This document shows, in pieces, positions 16,138-23,998 of a DNA stretch of 64,000 bases. A program made the translations under genes and the position numbers. Origin of the DNA: a virus; the IMG/VR virus record IMGVR_UViG_3300042876_000418, positions 1 to 64,000 of that record; one strand, given 5' to 3'. Under the pieces are notes generated by a model. That model was not told the DNA's origin and searched no databases. It was given only the letters and a program-made list of their open reading frames with translations. Every line of letters begins with the position of its first letter. The first letter of the stretch is position 1.

Positions 16138-16668
16138 TTAGTCCTCCAGGTACTTAATCATGTCGTGCATAAATTCGGCGTCTGGCTTGATCAACTCCAA
16201 CTCAAACGCGCCGTGATTGTCAATCGCCTCAAAGAAGGTGAACCAGGGATTGAGTGAAGCCGCAACGCGCAGGTGAGTCCGGGCGTCCCGGTAATTGGTC
16301 TGACGGGTCGATCCCTTGATTTCAACGAACGCGATTCGCCCGTTGTCCAGGATATAATCGTAGTCCGGGGTATATGTCAGTCCGGGCAACTTGAATGACA
16401 TCCACTCGTAAAGCACAATTTTGACGCGGCCCCCAATGGCGTCCTCAATCATGTGAGAATGGGCGCGGTCCCTCAGCCATTTCGATTCGGCCTGGGACCG
16501 GCCCACCGCGCAGAATTTGAGCAGAGACGCGGATTCGGCGGGCAGGGTGTAGCCCTGGATTGAGCGGAGTAAATCATCCTTGATCGTGCCATAATCAAGG
16601 ATATGAGTGAGTGGATCCCGCTTTTCGGCCTGGGCGGGTTTCGGTTTCGTGGTACGAATCCGCCTCAT
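16138..16668 (-). CDS. PD-(D/E)XK-type nuclease, DUF1064-like
   Basis: 176 residues. AESKWLRDRAHSH, YTPDYDYILDNGRIAFVEIKGS: the Asp of TPDYDY and Glu/Lys of VEIK form the PD-(D/E)XK catalytic set seen in phage DUF1064 and related endonucleases acting in recombination or packaging. The N-terminal 45 residues are basic. ATG at 16668 overlaps the 16665-16859 gene by 4 bases. Confidence 0.7.
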   Translation of the reverse strand: MRRIRTTKPKPAQAEKRDPLTHILDYGTIKDDLLRSIQGYTLPAESASLLKFCAVGRSQAESKWLRDRAHSHMIEDAIGGRVKIVLYEWMSFKLPGLTYTPDYDYILDNGRIAFVEIKGSTRQTNYRDARTHLRVAASLNPWFTFFEAIDNHGAFELELIKPDAEFMHDMIKYLED

Positions 16669-16859
16669 TTGCGCACCTGGGCGCGTACCATGATGATCTT
16701 ACCGGGGGCCTTCGCCATTTTCTGAATAAGACCAACGATTTCAACCCACGCGGCATGAGTCGGGGTCGGCTCAACATGGTGAATGGGTTGCAGATAATCC
16801 AAAAACAGGACAGAGTCAATCGGGCGGTACGCTTGTGTTGCTTTATCAGATGGTTCCAT
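16665..16859 (-). CDS. hypothetical protein
   Basis: 64 residues from ATG 16859, preceded by GGAGGGAACA and the promoter at 16885-16913; an earlier in-frame start at 16913 lies inside the promoter and is rejected. The C-terminus is basic. Unknown function; first gene of the nuclease unit. Confidence 0.7.
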   Translation of the reverse strand: MEPSDKATQAYRPIDSVLFLDYLQPIHHVEPTPTHAAWVEIVGLIQKMAKAPGKIIMVRAQVRK

Positions 16860-16884
16860 TGTTCCCTCCGAACTAAGATAATTT

Positions 16885-16913
16885 ATTTTACCACGTTTTA
16901 TAGTGTAATACAA
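16885..16913 (-). promoter_or_regulatory. promoter TTGTAT-17-TAAAAT
   Basis: TTGTAT (16908-16913), spacer TACACTATAAAACGTGG, TAAAAT (16885-16890). The spacer carries the complement of CGTTTTATAGTGTAATA, the core shared with the promoters near 26919 and 47090. Confidence 0.7.
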
Positions 16914-17987
16914 CTACTCATTTATGTGATTCCAGACGTTGCCCGACTTCTTAGCCGTGATACTCGGATCGGTTGCGATGGTACCGGCGTTGTAGTTGAT
17001 CCGGCATGGGAAAGTACGCCCGGCAGGCAGGCCCCCACGCTGTTTGGCGGCTTTAAAAAAGATCATATCCTCTTCAACCGTAAACGAGATATCGCCGTGG
17101 GTGATACGAGCGCCCACCGGTGAGGTTTGCTTGACAAGCCATTGGGTGATAATACGATCTACCCGCTGAGGAATCGCGTTAGTCTCTTCGCCGTCCTTCC
17201 ATCCGGGTAACTGCCATTCGCCCGTACCACATTCCATATTCTGTTTCGCCTGAGCAGCGTACACCACCGGGCAGTTGAAAATCTTGGGCCAATCCTGGAG
17301 ACGATATACATCGTCTCTCACCTGCAAGCGGCGCTGTACTTCGATGTTCGCCTTACGCATTTCAGGATCAAGGGGCAGCGCCTGGAGGTAATCCACGAAG
17401 ATCCCGGCAGGCTTCACTACATCCCCGGTAATGTCACCCCCAACCAGTTTCTTGATTCCCCGTTCGATGTTGGACAGGGTGAGCGGGCCTTTGAACGAGT
17501 CTTCCCTCATACTCGATTCCCCAATCCGAAAGATGGGGATGGACGCCAGCTTGGTTGAGGACATCAGGATATTGTCAAAGTTCTTGACCGTCCCCCGCGC
17601 CATGTTTCCGGTATTCTCCCCTCCAATCTTCGAGAATCCACGAAAGGCCATCGCCTCGATTGTCTCTTCCACGCTAACGTGAATGATACATTCGTCAAAG
17701 CGCTCCTGGGCGATAAGCTGCTGTGCTGCTACCATCTCGAAAAAATCCAACATGGTGCTTTTCGCCTGGGACGGCTGTGCTATGAACACCATCGTTTCAA
17801 ACGGCATGAGGGGAGCCACGTAATCGCGCATACCCTCAATCGGGAAAATGAGGCTGCGGTACTTACCGGCCTGTACAGCGCGAATCATCTCCGTACCGTA
17901 GAACGCGGTTTGCTGGGGAGTGTAAACCATGCGCCCGGCGTCAAACATATTTTTTAGCTCAGGGACCGTGGGTTGGGAGTTAGGCAT
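16914..17987 (-). CDS. dnaB: replicative DNA helicase, DnaB C-terminal type
   Basis: 357 residues. RecA-like ATPase: Walker A AQPSQAKST (residues 70-78), Walker B IFVDYLQ (196-202) and the late KQRGG (315-319) that corresponds to the DnaB/KaiC arginine-finger region. It lacks a full DnaB N-terminal domain. Should unwind the fork 5' to 3' as a hexamer, working with the primase at 24925-26007. ATG 17987 chosen: GGAGGA is 4 bases upstream, and it overlaps the end of the initiator-like gene. Confidence 0.85.
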   Translation of the reverse strand: MPNSQPTVPELKNMFDAGRMVYTPQQTAFYGTEMIRAVQAGKYRSLIFPIEGMRDYVAPLMPFETMVFIAQPSQAKSTMLDFFEMVAAQQLIAQERFDECIIHVSVEETIEAMAFRGFSKIGGENTGNMARGTVKNFDNILMSSTKLASIPIFRIGESSMREDSFKGPLTLSNIERGIKKLVGGDITGDVVKPAGIFVDYLQALPLDPEMRKANIEVQRRLQVRDDVYRLQDWPKIFNCPVVYAAQAKQNMECGTGEWQLPGWKDGEETNAIPQRVDRIITQWLVKQTSPVGARITHGDISFTVEEDMIFFKAAKQRGGLPAGRTFPCRINYNAGTIATDPSITAKKSGNVWNHINE

Positions 17988-18942
17988 AAAATCCTCCATC
18001 AGATTCGCGCTTAATTTCTTTCTGAGGAGTGACACGCATTAGTCCAACCGTTCCTCTTGCAGTTTTTATTAAGGACTGAGGACTTGTCGGAACCCACCGT
18101 GGGATTCCGCCATTTTCCACCATTTGTCTATCCCAATCGGCATGAATCTTATCAATTACAGGTAATCCAATTTCAGCGCAAATTTGACGCAATTCTTCCG
18201 CGCTTTGTTCCCAAAGTATAAAATCTCCGCCTTTCTTTCCTTTCCGGCGCGGCGGGGTAATCTTCCACAATTGACAGAATTTCGCCACGACTGGCCGAAC
18301 CGATTCGGAATAGTCCTCAACGTGCAAAATATTCATACCTGTATAATCCCAATATGGTTGACTGGCAGCCATGGCGGCTAAAATATCCCGTTTCTTTCCA
18401 TCGGACTGAGTGGAAGAAGGCTTTCCAGTGTTCATTTGGCTGGATTCGTCTTGCATGGGTTGTTCCTCCTGGATTGTCTCAACTGGACTGGACAGTGATT
18501 TTTCATCGCACGCGGGATCCGATTTTTTCGCGCCCAAACTTATGTTTAGATTATCGGATCTATTATGATTAGGGGGTGCTACAGGGGAGGGGTGAGGGGT
18601 GCTGTAGAGGGGGGGTGAGGGGTGCTGTAGAGGGGGGGTGCTACAGGGGAGGGGTGAAACTTTGCCTAAATTTTTTGAAACTACGCGATACACATTCGCG
18701 GATCGTCCCCCTCCAACTTTGACAATCTCAAGCTCAGGGTCAGACTCTTTGCATAACTCATGAATCAAATCCTGGGTATGCTTTGGGCTTGCCCTGATTT
18801 TCTTTGCCAAAGTTGCTACGCTCGGCCATGCCGTACACCCATTGGCTTCGTTGGCAGAATCGGCAATAGCCAGCAAGAGAAGCAATTTGGCCCCGCTCTG
18901 GCGCGATTTCTTCCAAACGTCTGTCATGATTTCAATGCTCAT
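17980..18942 (-). CDS. replication initiator or helicase-loader-like protein with winged helix
   Basis: 320 residues. The N-terminal 85 residues (GAKLLLLLAIADSANEANG, AWPSVATLAKKIRAS, QDLIHELCKE) form a winged helix like those of phage replisome-organiser proteins. A low-complexity Pro/Ser/His linker (about 100-130) is encoded by G-rich iterons. The C-terminal domain (about 210-320) is not recognised. Placed directly before the helicase gene, as lambda O-type and DnaD-type proteins are. It probably binds the iterons inside its own gene and recruits the helicase. ATG 18942 overlaps the preceding gene. Confidence 0.65.
   Translation of the reverse strand: MSIEIMTDVWKKSRQSGAKLLLLLAIADSANEANGCTAWPSVATLAKKIRASPKHTQDLIHELCKESDPELEIVKVGGGRSANVYRVVSKNLGKVSPLPCSTPPLQHPSPPLYSTPHPSPVAPPNHNRSDNLNISLGAKKSDPACDEKSLSSPVETIQEEQPMQDESSQMNTGKPSSTQSDGKKRDILAAMAASQPYWDYTGMNILHVEDYSESVRPVVAKFCQLWKITPPRRKGKKGGDFILWEQSAEELRQICAEIGLPVIDKIHADWDRQMVENGGIPRWVPTSPQSLIKTARGTVGLMRVTPQKEIKRESDGGFYA
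18572..18657. other. putative replication origin: four G-rich iterons plus AT-rich flank
   Basis: Plus strand carries four copies of GGGGTGCT: two continue ACAGGGGAGGGGTGA and two continue GTAGAGGGGGGGTG, in the order A, B, B, A. An AT-rich stretch (about 18528-18571) adjoins. Located inside the initiator-like gene, as in lambda. The G-tracts could also form quadruplexes. Confidence 0.55.
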
Positions 18943-19297
18943 TGCCGTATTCCTCTTCAGTCTGAAGGAACACCCGCCCGAATCGGTACGATCCAATCTT
19001 GACGCGCGGTTTCCAGAATGGGCACTTGGTTTGCATCTGGCTTGCAGTATCCCCGGCCCCCATATCAGTCTGGTCATGGCGTTCAGCGCAAACCGGAATC
19101 CATGAGTTATCGCAGACATCTTCACCAAAAATAAGTTTATGGTGATCTTGATCCTGAGCGATAAGGTCGCCACACGTTACGCACGATTGAGTCGCTGGAT
19201 TGTGGTAGCACTGCGATTCGTGCTTTTGCGCATTCTTGTTTACCTTGTACTCCTTAGCGCAATGGACACAGGCGTATTTCGTGATTATGATTGGCAT
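18932..19297 (-). CDS. zinc-binding protein
   Basis: 121 residues. CVHC (10-13) with His25 and Cys30, then CVTCG (39-43), His52/His53 and later Cys residues suggest two zinc sites, possibly HNH-like (DQDHHKLIFGEDVC), but no full HNH signature is visible. Overlaps the initiator-like gene by 11 bases. Confidence 0.65.
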   Translation of the reverse strand: MPIIITKYACVHCAKEYKVNKNAQKHESQCYHNPATQSCVTCGDLIAQDQDHHKLIFGEDVCDNSWIPVCAERHDQTDMGAGDTASQMQTKCPFWKPRVKIGSYRFGRVFLQTEEEYGNEH

Positions 19298-19301
19298 TGG
19301 G

Positions 19302-19520
19302 CTATTCCTTCATCGTTCCTGGGAAAACGGCATTCACGACTTCGGTCATTTGTTCGATAAACTCCTTGAACTCTTCCGGCGTGAATGTGATTTTCTCCCC
19401 TGCATTCCATTGAAACGGTCTCCCATTCATCCACAGCTTGATCTCGTTCGATTCCGACTCGCAAATCACCCGGACATTCCCGCCCGGCTTTGAATATCGC
19501 AAACTATCACACTTCAGCAT
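19302..19520 (-). CDS. hypothetical protein downstream of structured RNA
   Basis: 72 residues, beta-rich then helical (TPEEFKEFIEQMTEVVNA). GAAAGGATAGGTT precedes ATG at 19520, right after the terminator of the structured leader RNA (19536-19699). First gene of the initiator/helicase unit. Function unknown. Confidence 0.65.
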   Translation of the reverse strand: MLKCDSLRYSKPGGNVRVICESESNEIKLWMNGRPFQWNAGEKITFTPEEFKEFIEQMTEVVNAVFPGTMKE

Positions 19521-19535
19521 AACCTATCCTTTCAA

Positions 19536-19699
19536 ATAAAAAACCGCTTTGCTCGCTTATCTCAGACTTCGGCAAAAGGATTAACTCTGGTTGGCTGACC
19601 AGGAAAACCCGAAGCCTGAGGTAAACAAACAAAGCGGCGAATACACCACTCTCGTTAATCCTTTTCTAAACTGTACTGCTGCTGGGTAGCCATCCCAAC
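19536..19699 (-). ncRNA. structured leader/small RNA with long pseudoknot and terminator
   Basis: Read on the minus strand from the promoter at 19706-19734. Perfect 12-bp pairing AAAAGGATTAAC (19654-19665) with GTTAATCCTTTT (19574-19585). Terminator stems CCGCTTTG (19630-19637)/CAAAGCGG (19544-19551) and a 12-bp stem 19609-19620/19561-19572 with one G-U, then TTTTTT. Hairpin CTGGT/ACCAG (19587-19602) inside. The first pairing crosses the terminator stems, giving a pseudoknot. No coding frame. Confidence 0.7.
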
Positions 19700-19705
19700 A
19701 CAATC

Positions 19706-19734
19706 ATTTTACCCCATTCCGCCCCGGATTGCAA
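19706..19734 (-). promoter_or_regulatory. promoter TTGCAA-17-TAAAAT
   Basis: Minus strand: TTGCAA (19729-19734), 17-base spacer, TAAAAT (19706-19711). Directly upstream of the structured RNA. Confidence 0.6.
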
Positions 19735-19748
19735 GCGTTTCACGGTGC

Positions 19749-19982
19749 CTATTTTCCCGGCAGATCGAACACCCGCATCTCTACGCCTTTCGCGTACTCA
19801 GCGGGGTAGTTCGCTTTGAACCACGCTATCGCCTCTTCATCGCCGGTAAAGAATTCCTTGCCGTGGTGGATTTTCTCTTTCCCGTCTTTACTCCAAAACT
19901 CGTAAGGGAATGTAACGTCCCCGATTATGATTCCGTTGACGTTTTCGACTAAACCCAGTTGCATCTCGCGGATCGTTGGCAT
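19749..19982 (-). CDS. hypothetical protein
   Basis: 77 residues from ATG 19982, preceded by GGGAGGG with 4-base spacing, just after the stop of the 19984-20460 gene. Contains FFTGDEEAIAWFKANYPAEYAKG. No family recognised. Confidence 0.65.
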   Translation of the reverse strand: MPTIREMQLGLVENVNGIIIGDVTFPYEFWSKDGKEKIHHGKEFFTGDEEAIAWFKANYPAEYAKGVEMRVFDLPGK

Positions 19983-19983
19983 T

Positions 19984-20460
19984 CTACCCTCCCATCCCGT
20001 CGCCCAACTCAAGTACATTTGTCCCCGGTAATAGCCCGGCCATCTCATCCACGTCAAGCTCACTGGCTACGATCACGCGCCCACGCATCCCTGTCAATTC
20101 CATGTAGCCGAATAGCGCCTGGGGCTGAGTTTCAGCCGCCGTCAATATGGCCTTGACAAAATAAACCGCTGTACGCCCCATCTGGAATCGGGCCTGCTCT
20201 TCAAATGCCCGCTTCTTTCCGCCGAACGAACCGACATTCGCAGGCCGGCGGCAAGCCAGGGGGATGAAGGTAAACCGATAAGATTTGCTTTGCCACTGGA
20301 AACGAATTAGCCAAGCGTAGCAGCCATTGGCGGAGCCTTGGGTGATGATCGTAGCCTCAGCCCCGAACGACTCAAGCAACTCTTGGATCTCCCCAAGCGA
20401 TTTCGCGGGGGTGACGGTCGTATCCCAATAGGGGCGATCTTCGGCGTAAGCAGTTATCAT
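19984..20460 (-). CDS. conserved phage-type hypothetical protein
   Basis: 158 residues. ATG 20460 follows GGAGGAATC. ARFQMGRTAVYFVKAILTAAETQPQALFGYM is a pattern I recall from uncharacterised phage proteins. C-terminus acidic and Gly-rich. The dyad operator at 20481-20495 lies just upstream. Confidence 0.65.
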   Translation of the reverse strand: MITAYAEDRPYWDTTVTPAKSLGEIQELLESFGAEATIITQGSANGCYAWLIRFQWQSKSYRFTFIPLACRRPANVGSFGGKKRAFEEQARFQMGRTAVYFVKAILTAAETQPQALFGYMELTGMRGRVIVASELDVDEMAGLLPGTNVLELGDGMGG

Positions 20461-20480
20461 GATTCCTCCATGTTTTGCAG

Positions 20481-20495
20481 TGTCCATTTATGACA
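20481..20495. promoter_or_regulatory. dyad operator TGTCC-N5-TGACA
   Basis: TGTCCATTTATGACA between the 20488-21156 gene (overlapping its stop) and the ribosome binding site of the 20460 gene. Identical to the copies at 30657 and 57631. Confidence 0.6.
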
Positions 20496-21156
20496 GTGGA
20501 GTACCGTTATTATCGTCAAGCTCAACCTCCCACAAGTCGGGATCACTGTAATCAACTGTGCTCGATCCAATCTTGTCCGCCGTCCTATTGATCGCGTCCT
20601 GTTCGCTTTTGGCGTCGATGTACTGCCATGCCTGAGAGAGAGACGGAATCCGCAACTTCCATTTCCGCGTGCCCGTTTCCTTCCACCCAATGTAAGCCGC
20701 GCACAATGCCAGCTTCAATGTTTCACCCCGCCAGATTCCGCCAGGCTCGGGTGGATTGCCGTCACCCCACCCTTGCCGGTCGATCTTCGCTTCGTGCAGC
20801 CCGCCAGGGTTGAACGGCGTCACCATTTTGACGAAAAAGCCAGCCTGCTCGATTTCCTCTACCAGGAGGAACACATTCTCGTATGGGCCTGCGGCGAAAT
20901 CGGGGACAGGGGACCAAATGGGAACCTTCTCAGAAATGAGAGCGGAATCCGCCATGTAGGCTTCAAGTTTGTAGCACAGGGCGCTATAGTATTCCCGGTT
21001 TCTTTTGTAGCGCTTCCAGTCAAACGATTCCGGGTAATTGGATTGCACCTCATATCCACCGTCACTGAAAAGGTGGTACTTGCATACCCGGACTTCCAAT
21101 TTATCCGCCCCCCATTTCAATTCCGCGATTCTGCGGTTGATTTCATCGTTTGTCAT
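20488..21156 (-). CDS. phage protein, possible ABA-sandwich type
   Basis: 222 residues. N-terminal INRRIAELKWG, and C-terminal LKLALCAAYIGWKET followed by an appended domain with SEQDAINRTADKI. The first and middle parts resemble DUF2591/phage ABA-sandwich proteins (compare 62369-62803); role unknown. Start at 21156 chosen because GGAGG precedes by 4 bases; it overlaps the stop of the previous gene. Confidence 0.55.
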   Translation of the reverse strand: MTNDEINRRIAELKWGADKLEVRVCKYHLFSDGGYEVQSNYPESFDWKRYKRNREYYSALCYKLEAYMADSALISEKVPIWSPVPDFAAGPYENVFLLVEEIEQAGFFVKMVTPFNPGGLHEAKIDRQGWGDGNPPEPGGIWRGETLKLALCAAYIGWKETGTRKWKLRIPSLSQAWQYIDAKSEQDAINRTADKIGSSTVDYSDPDLWEVELDDNNGTPLS

Positions 21157-21464
21157 CATTCCTCCACATATCCATTCACTTGATCGAACAGCGTCGGCTG
21201 CTCTGTCTTGCCGTTGATAATCGCCAGCATGGCGGGGTCCTTGATCACATACCACTTCCCACGATACGGCGCGGCGTTGAATGGGGGATAATTAGCTGGG
21301 AATCCAAGGAACCAGGAATACACATAAAATTTCAACGGCTGATTGGGTAGGCTGGACTGCCAGGCGAACCCAGCGTACCAGTGGGGCACCTGCCCGGACT
21401 CGCCGGCTAGAAACATGATCGGGGTATTGAGCGGCGGGATATCGAAGGTGACGGGCTGAATCAT
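21156..21464 (-). CDS. hypothetical protein
   Basis: 102 residues, rich in Pro and aromatics (YAGFAWQSSLPNQPLKFYVYSWFLGFPANYPPF), apparently soluble beta-rich. AAAGGA before ATG 21464. Translationally coupled to the next gene. Unknown. Confidence 0.6.
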   Translation of the reverse strand: MIQPVTFDIPPLNTPIMFLAGESGQVPHWYAGFAWQSSLPNQPLKFYVYSWFLGFPANYPPFNAAPYRGKWYVIKDPAMLAIINGKTEQPTLFDQVNGYVEE

Positions 21465-21475
21465 TGGGCGTCCTT

Positions 21476-22171
21476 TCAAAACAATAACATTTGCTGCGCG
21501 GCATTTTTGATTCGCCTCTCGCTAATGGCGAAATAATCCGCCTTCTTTTCGCAGCCGATGAAGTGTCTACCAGTCATCATGCAGGCTACACCAGTAGATC
21601 CCCCGCCCATGAAAGGATCGAAAACGGTATCCCCTTCATCGGTAAAATCACAAATCAATCTTTTCATCAGTGTAAGCGGTTTTTGGGTGGGGTGTTCCTT
21701 CTTTCCGAATTCAACCCCGAATCGCCAGATACCCGGTCTACCCCCCCCATTCCATGCTTTCTTTACATTCGGATTGTGCATAATTGCGATTGCGTCACAC
21801 GCCTGAGAAGGACGATCCCCGCTAAATTGCGGAGCGGGATTGACGCGGTCCCATACGCCCGTTCTCACCCATGCCTTTTGTTCCCACGCTACATCGCGCC
21901 ACTTTTTGATGTCCTCAAACGTACAGAATGCAAGAGACCATCGGCGTGATATCCTGAGAAATTCGGCGGCAAGATATCCAGGATCGAGCAGGGCCGTGAA
22001 TTCATCTATGCCAGTATCGTTGTTCCCAATTTGTACCATGCCTGAGTAGTGAACCGCTCCGCTATGTGTTCGTTCATCGTATGGCGGATCTGTAATGATA
22101 TGGTCAACGCTACTCGAATCCATTTTCTTCATGAATTCAAGCGCGTCACCGTGGAATAATTCATAATTCAC
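21476..22171 (-). CDS. DNA N6-adenine or N4-cytosine methyltransferase
   Basis: 231 residues. DPPY (motif IV) near residue 28 and FDPFMGGGSTG (motif I) near 190, with HPTQKPLTLMKRLI between: a compact beta-class amino methyltransferase typical of phages. GTG start at 22171 overlaps the 22168-22476 gene by 4 bases. Third methyltransferase of the window. Confidence 0.92.
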   Translation of the reverse strand: MNYELFHGDALEFMKKMDSSSVDHIITDPPYDERTHSGAVHYSGMVQIGNNDTGIDEFTALLDPGYLAAEFLRISRRWSLAFCTFEDIKKWRDVAWEQKAWVRTGVWDRVNPAPQFSGDRPSQACDAIAIMHNPNVKKAWNGGGRPGIWRFGVEFGKKEHPTQKPLTLMKRLICDFTDEGDTVFDPFMGGGSTGVACMMTGRHFIGCEKKADYFAISERRIKNAAQQMLLF

Positions 22172-22476
22172 GATTTCACCATCCCCTTGACAATCGCCGC
22201 CCGCTTCAGCGCGGCAATGTAGTGAACCAGCGGTACAATCGCGTCGGGCGGCACAATCGGCATGATCGCATTGAGCGCGTCAACGCGAGCGGCAATCTGC
22301 TCTACGGTTGCGGCGGGCGTCTCGATCAACATGATATCCCCGGCCCCGATTCCCTCCAGCATCGCGCGGATGGATCCGGTTTTGCCGTCGGGCTGGGCGT
22401 ACCCGGCTAAGCGGGCCGCCGTGGTGACGGCCCGCTTACGAGTGAGATAGGCTGAATAGTTCACTTTTTGGGGCAT
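22168..22476 (-). CDS. hypothetical protein
   Basis: 102 residues. Starts MPQKVNYSAYLTRKRAVTTAARLAG and has a helical C-terminal half. Unrecognised; coupled to the methyltransferase. Confidence 0.65.
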   Translation of the reverse strand: MPQKVNYSAYLTRKRAVTTAARLAGYAQPDGKTGSIRAMLEGIGAGDIMLIETPAATVEQIAARVDALNAIMPIVPPDAIVPLVHYIAALKRAAIVKGMVKS

Positions 22477-22477
22477 G

Positions 22478-22678
22478 TTACCAACCTTTCGATTCGATCT
22501 GCTTCCAGATATCCGATTCCGACATCCCGCCGTCTTGCCATGCCAGGATCTCGAAAATCCGATCTTCGGTAAAACCCAACTTCCACCATTTCGCCCCGCG
22601 CCAATTTTCCTCGCCGGCGCTCAATTCCCGTTTAGCGCGTTTTTGCGCCAGTTGCTCACGTAATTCTTTTTCGTTCAA
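22478..22678 (-). CDS. hypothetical protein
   Basis: 66 residues from TTG 22678, preferred because GGAGGG ends 4 bases before it; the ATG at 22690 would place that ribosome binding site inside the gene. Basic N-terminal helix then WWKLGFTEDRIFEILAWQDGG. Confidence 0.55.
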   Translation of the reverse strand: MNEKELREQLAQKRAKRELSAGEENWRGAKWWKLGFTEDRIFEILAWQDGGMSESDIWKQIESKGW

Positions 22679-22691
22679 TATTCCCTCCAAC

Positions 22692-23009
22692 CTACTTTTT
22701 GATGATTAACATAGACGGGGTAACGCGGGTGCAATCCGGTTGCGGATCGTCCCGGTCGTCAACCAATTCATTATGGCTGTTGCCATGAGGCAGAACCGCG
22801 CTATCCCAGGTTTCACCGTCCGGCAATTCGACAATCGTGCCGATATCAATCGGGCTATTGCTGTTATTGTGCCCGACTTGCCAGCACGAATAGCACGAAT
22901 TCCCATCCACGATTTTACCGGTACGGTCATCAATGGTTTCGATTTCAACATCAAAACCACGGCACCCATGATTGTTATTCGGGGTTTCATATAACCAAAC
23001 TTTAGCCAT
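22692..23009 (-). CDS. hypothetical protein
   Basis: 105 residues, acidic; CYSC at 39-42 is the only possible metal motif. GGAGGGAACG before ATG 23009. Unknown. Confidence 0.6.
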   Translation of the reverse strand: MAKVWLYETPNNNHGCRGFDVEIETIDDRTGKIVDGNSCYSCWQVGHNNSNSPIDIGTIVELPDGETWDSAVLPHGNSHNELVDDRDDPQPDCTRVTPSMLIIKK

Positions 23010-23054
23010 CGTTCCCTCCAGGGAGTGCTGGTCAACCGGGCCAGCACGGTCTAA

Positions 23055-23342
23055 TTACTTGGGCCAGATATCGGCTACGAATTGCTTGTACGATTCCAGC
23101 GGGTTATCGGTCGTGGCGCAAAAACCGTTGTAGTACAGGTAATGCCCGTTCACCACGATATAATGCCCGGCCTTGTCTGATGTCAGGCGGAGCGCCACGG
23201 CTACGCTGATATTCTTTGATCCAAGATCAACGTACATAATTCCGTCAATCGCCTTGATTCGCATCGAATCGAGAAGATCGAACAAGCGAACCTCTTTTCC
23301 TTTCGATTCGATCTGAGCGGCATTTTCGCCAAAAGTTGCCAT
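23055..23342 (-). CDS. hypothetical protein
   Basis: 95 residues, beta-rich (IMYVDLGSKNISVAVALRL, HYIVVNGHYLYYNG). Spaced only 2 bases from the 23345-23608 gene, with which it forms an operon. Unknown. Confidence 0.65.
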   Translation of the reverse strand: MATFGENAAQIESKGKEVRLFDLLDSMRIKAIDGIMYVDLGSKNISVAVALRLTSDKAGHYIVVNGHYLYYNGFCATTDNPLESYKQFVADIWPK

Positions 23343-23344
23343 GA

Positions 23345-23608
23345 TTACGCCTCCAACTTTGCAGCGTGGATCGCGGTACCCAGTTCGGCTTCAATGAATT
23401 TCGCGGCGGAGTAGAAATTCTTATCGCGGTTTTCATACGCCATATAGGTGAAGTTGTAGCCAATCCGCTTGAAGCATTCGTTGAGTCTGACGTCATCACC
23501 ACAGAACGGGCCTTCAACGTTGAACGCGAATTTGACACAGGCTTCGTACTTATTGGTCTTGAGATACCCTTGCACTTTCACGAGCGCGGCTTCCAGTTTT
23601 TCTAACAT
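23345..23608 (-). CDS. hypothetical protein
   Basis: 87 residues from ATG 23608 (GGAGGGATCACG upstream; the longer frame reaches back into the promoter). Helical N-terminus then a Cys-containing middle. First gene after the promoter at 23654-23681. Confidence 0.65.
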   Translation of the reverse strand: MLEKLEAALVKVQGYLKTNKYEACVKFAFNVEGPFCGDDVRLNECFKRIGYNFTYMAYENRDKNFYSAAKFIEAELGTAIHAAKLEA

Positions 23609-23653
23609 CGTGATCCCTCCGGATAACCTCAGCCGAATTACCGAGGTGCTTAT

Positions 23654-23681
23654 ATGATACCACAAATTTAGCGTATTACAA
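23654..23681 (-). promoter_or_regulatory. promoter TTGTAA-16-TATCAT
   Basis: Minus strand: TTGTAA (23676-23681), 16-base spacer, TATCAT (23654-23659). TACATTGTAATACGC at the -35 side is the family core. An ACCTC/GAGGT hairpin follows in the leader. The stretch 23682-23715 shares TGTAAAACG and AATCTATTTCTAAT with 30670-30703. Confidence 0.5.
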
Positions 23682-23727
23682 TGTAAAACGTATTTTATAA
23701 TCTATTTCTAATCTTATCCGACAAACG

Positions 23728-23754
23728 AAAAAGCCCCGGATAACCGAGGCTTTT
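23728..23754 (-). terminator. intrinsic terminator
   Basis: AAAAGCCTCGG and CCGGGGCTTTT arms (one G-U) around TTAT, followed on the minus strand by TTCG. Ends transcription of the 23794-23985 gene. The preceding minus-strand bases, GCCTGAGTTCTCCATT, resemble part of the candidate RNA near 48812. Confidence 0.8.
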
Positions 23755-23793
23755 CTACAATGGAGAACTCAGGCCCGCGCAGGGCCGTAGACG

Positions 23794-23985
23794 TCAGATT
23801 ATATGGCCCTGTTGTAAATTTTCGCCGTGGGCCACCGTAGGGACTGGAGTAGGCGTCAGATGGGCGTCGATAAGCCTTTGCCATTTATCTTTTTCGGCCT
23901 GAGTGCGGGCCATGCGCTGGCCTAATTTCAGGCGGGCACATTCTCTACACACAATCAGAGTCGCGTGGTGTTGGATGGGTTTCAT
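23794..23985 (-). CDS. small CxxC protein
   Basis: 63 residues from ATG 23985 (AGGAGG 9 bases upstream). ATLIVCRECARLK with CxxC near residue 14 and charged helical middle. Last gene before the terminator at 23728-23754. Confidence 0.6.
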   Translation of the reverse strand: MKPIQHHATLIVCRECARLKLGQRMARTQAEKDKWQRLIDAHLTPTPVPTVAHGENLQQGHII

Positions 23986-23998
23986 GATTATTATCCTC

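Noticed and set aside
16914-17987. RecA/RAD51-type recombinase
   Set aside because: The Walker A/B spacing and the late KQRGG motif match DnaB-type helicases rather than RecA.
18572-18657. CRISPR-like array
   Set aside because: Repeat units are contiguous and of two types with no spacers, and lie inside a coding sequence; iterons are more likely.
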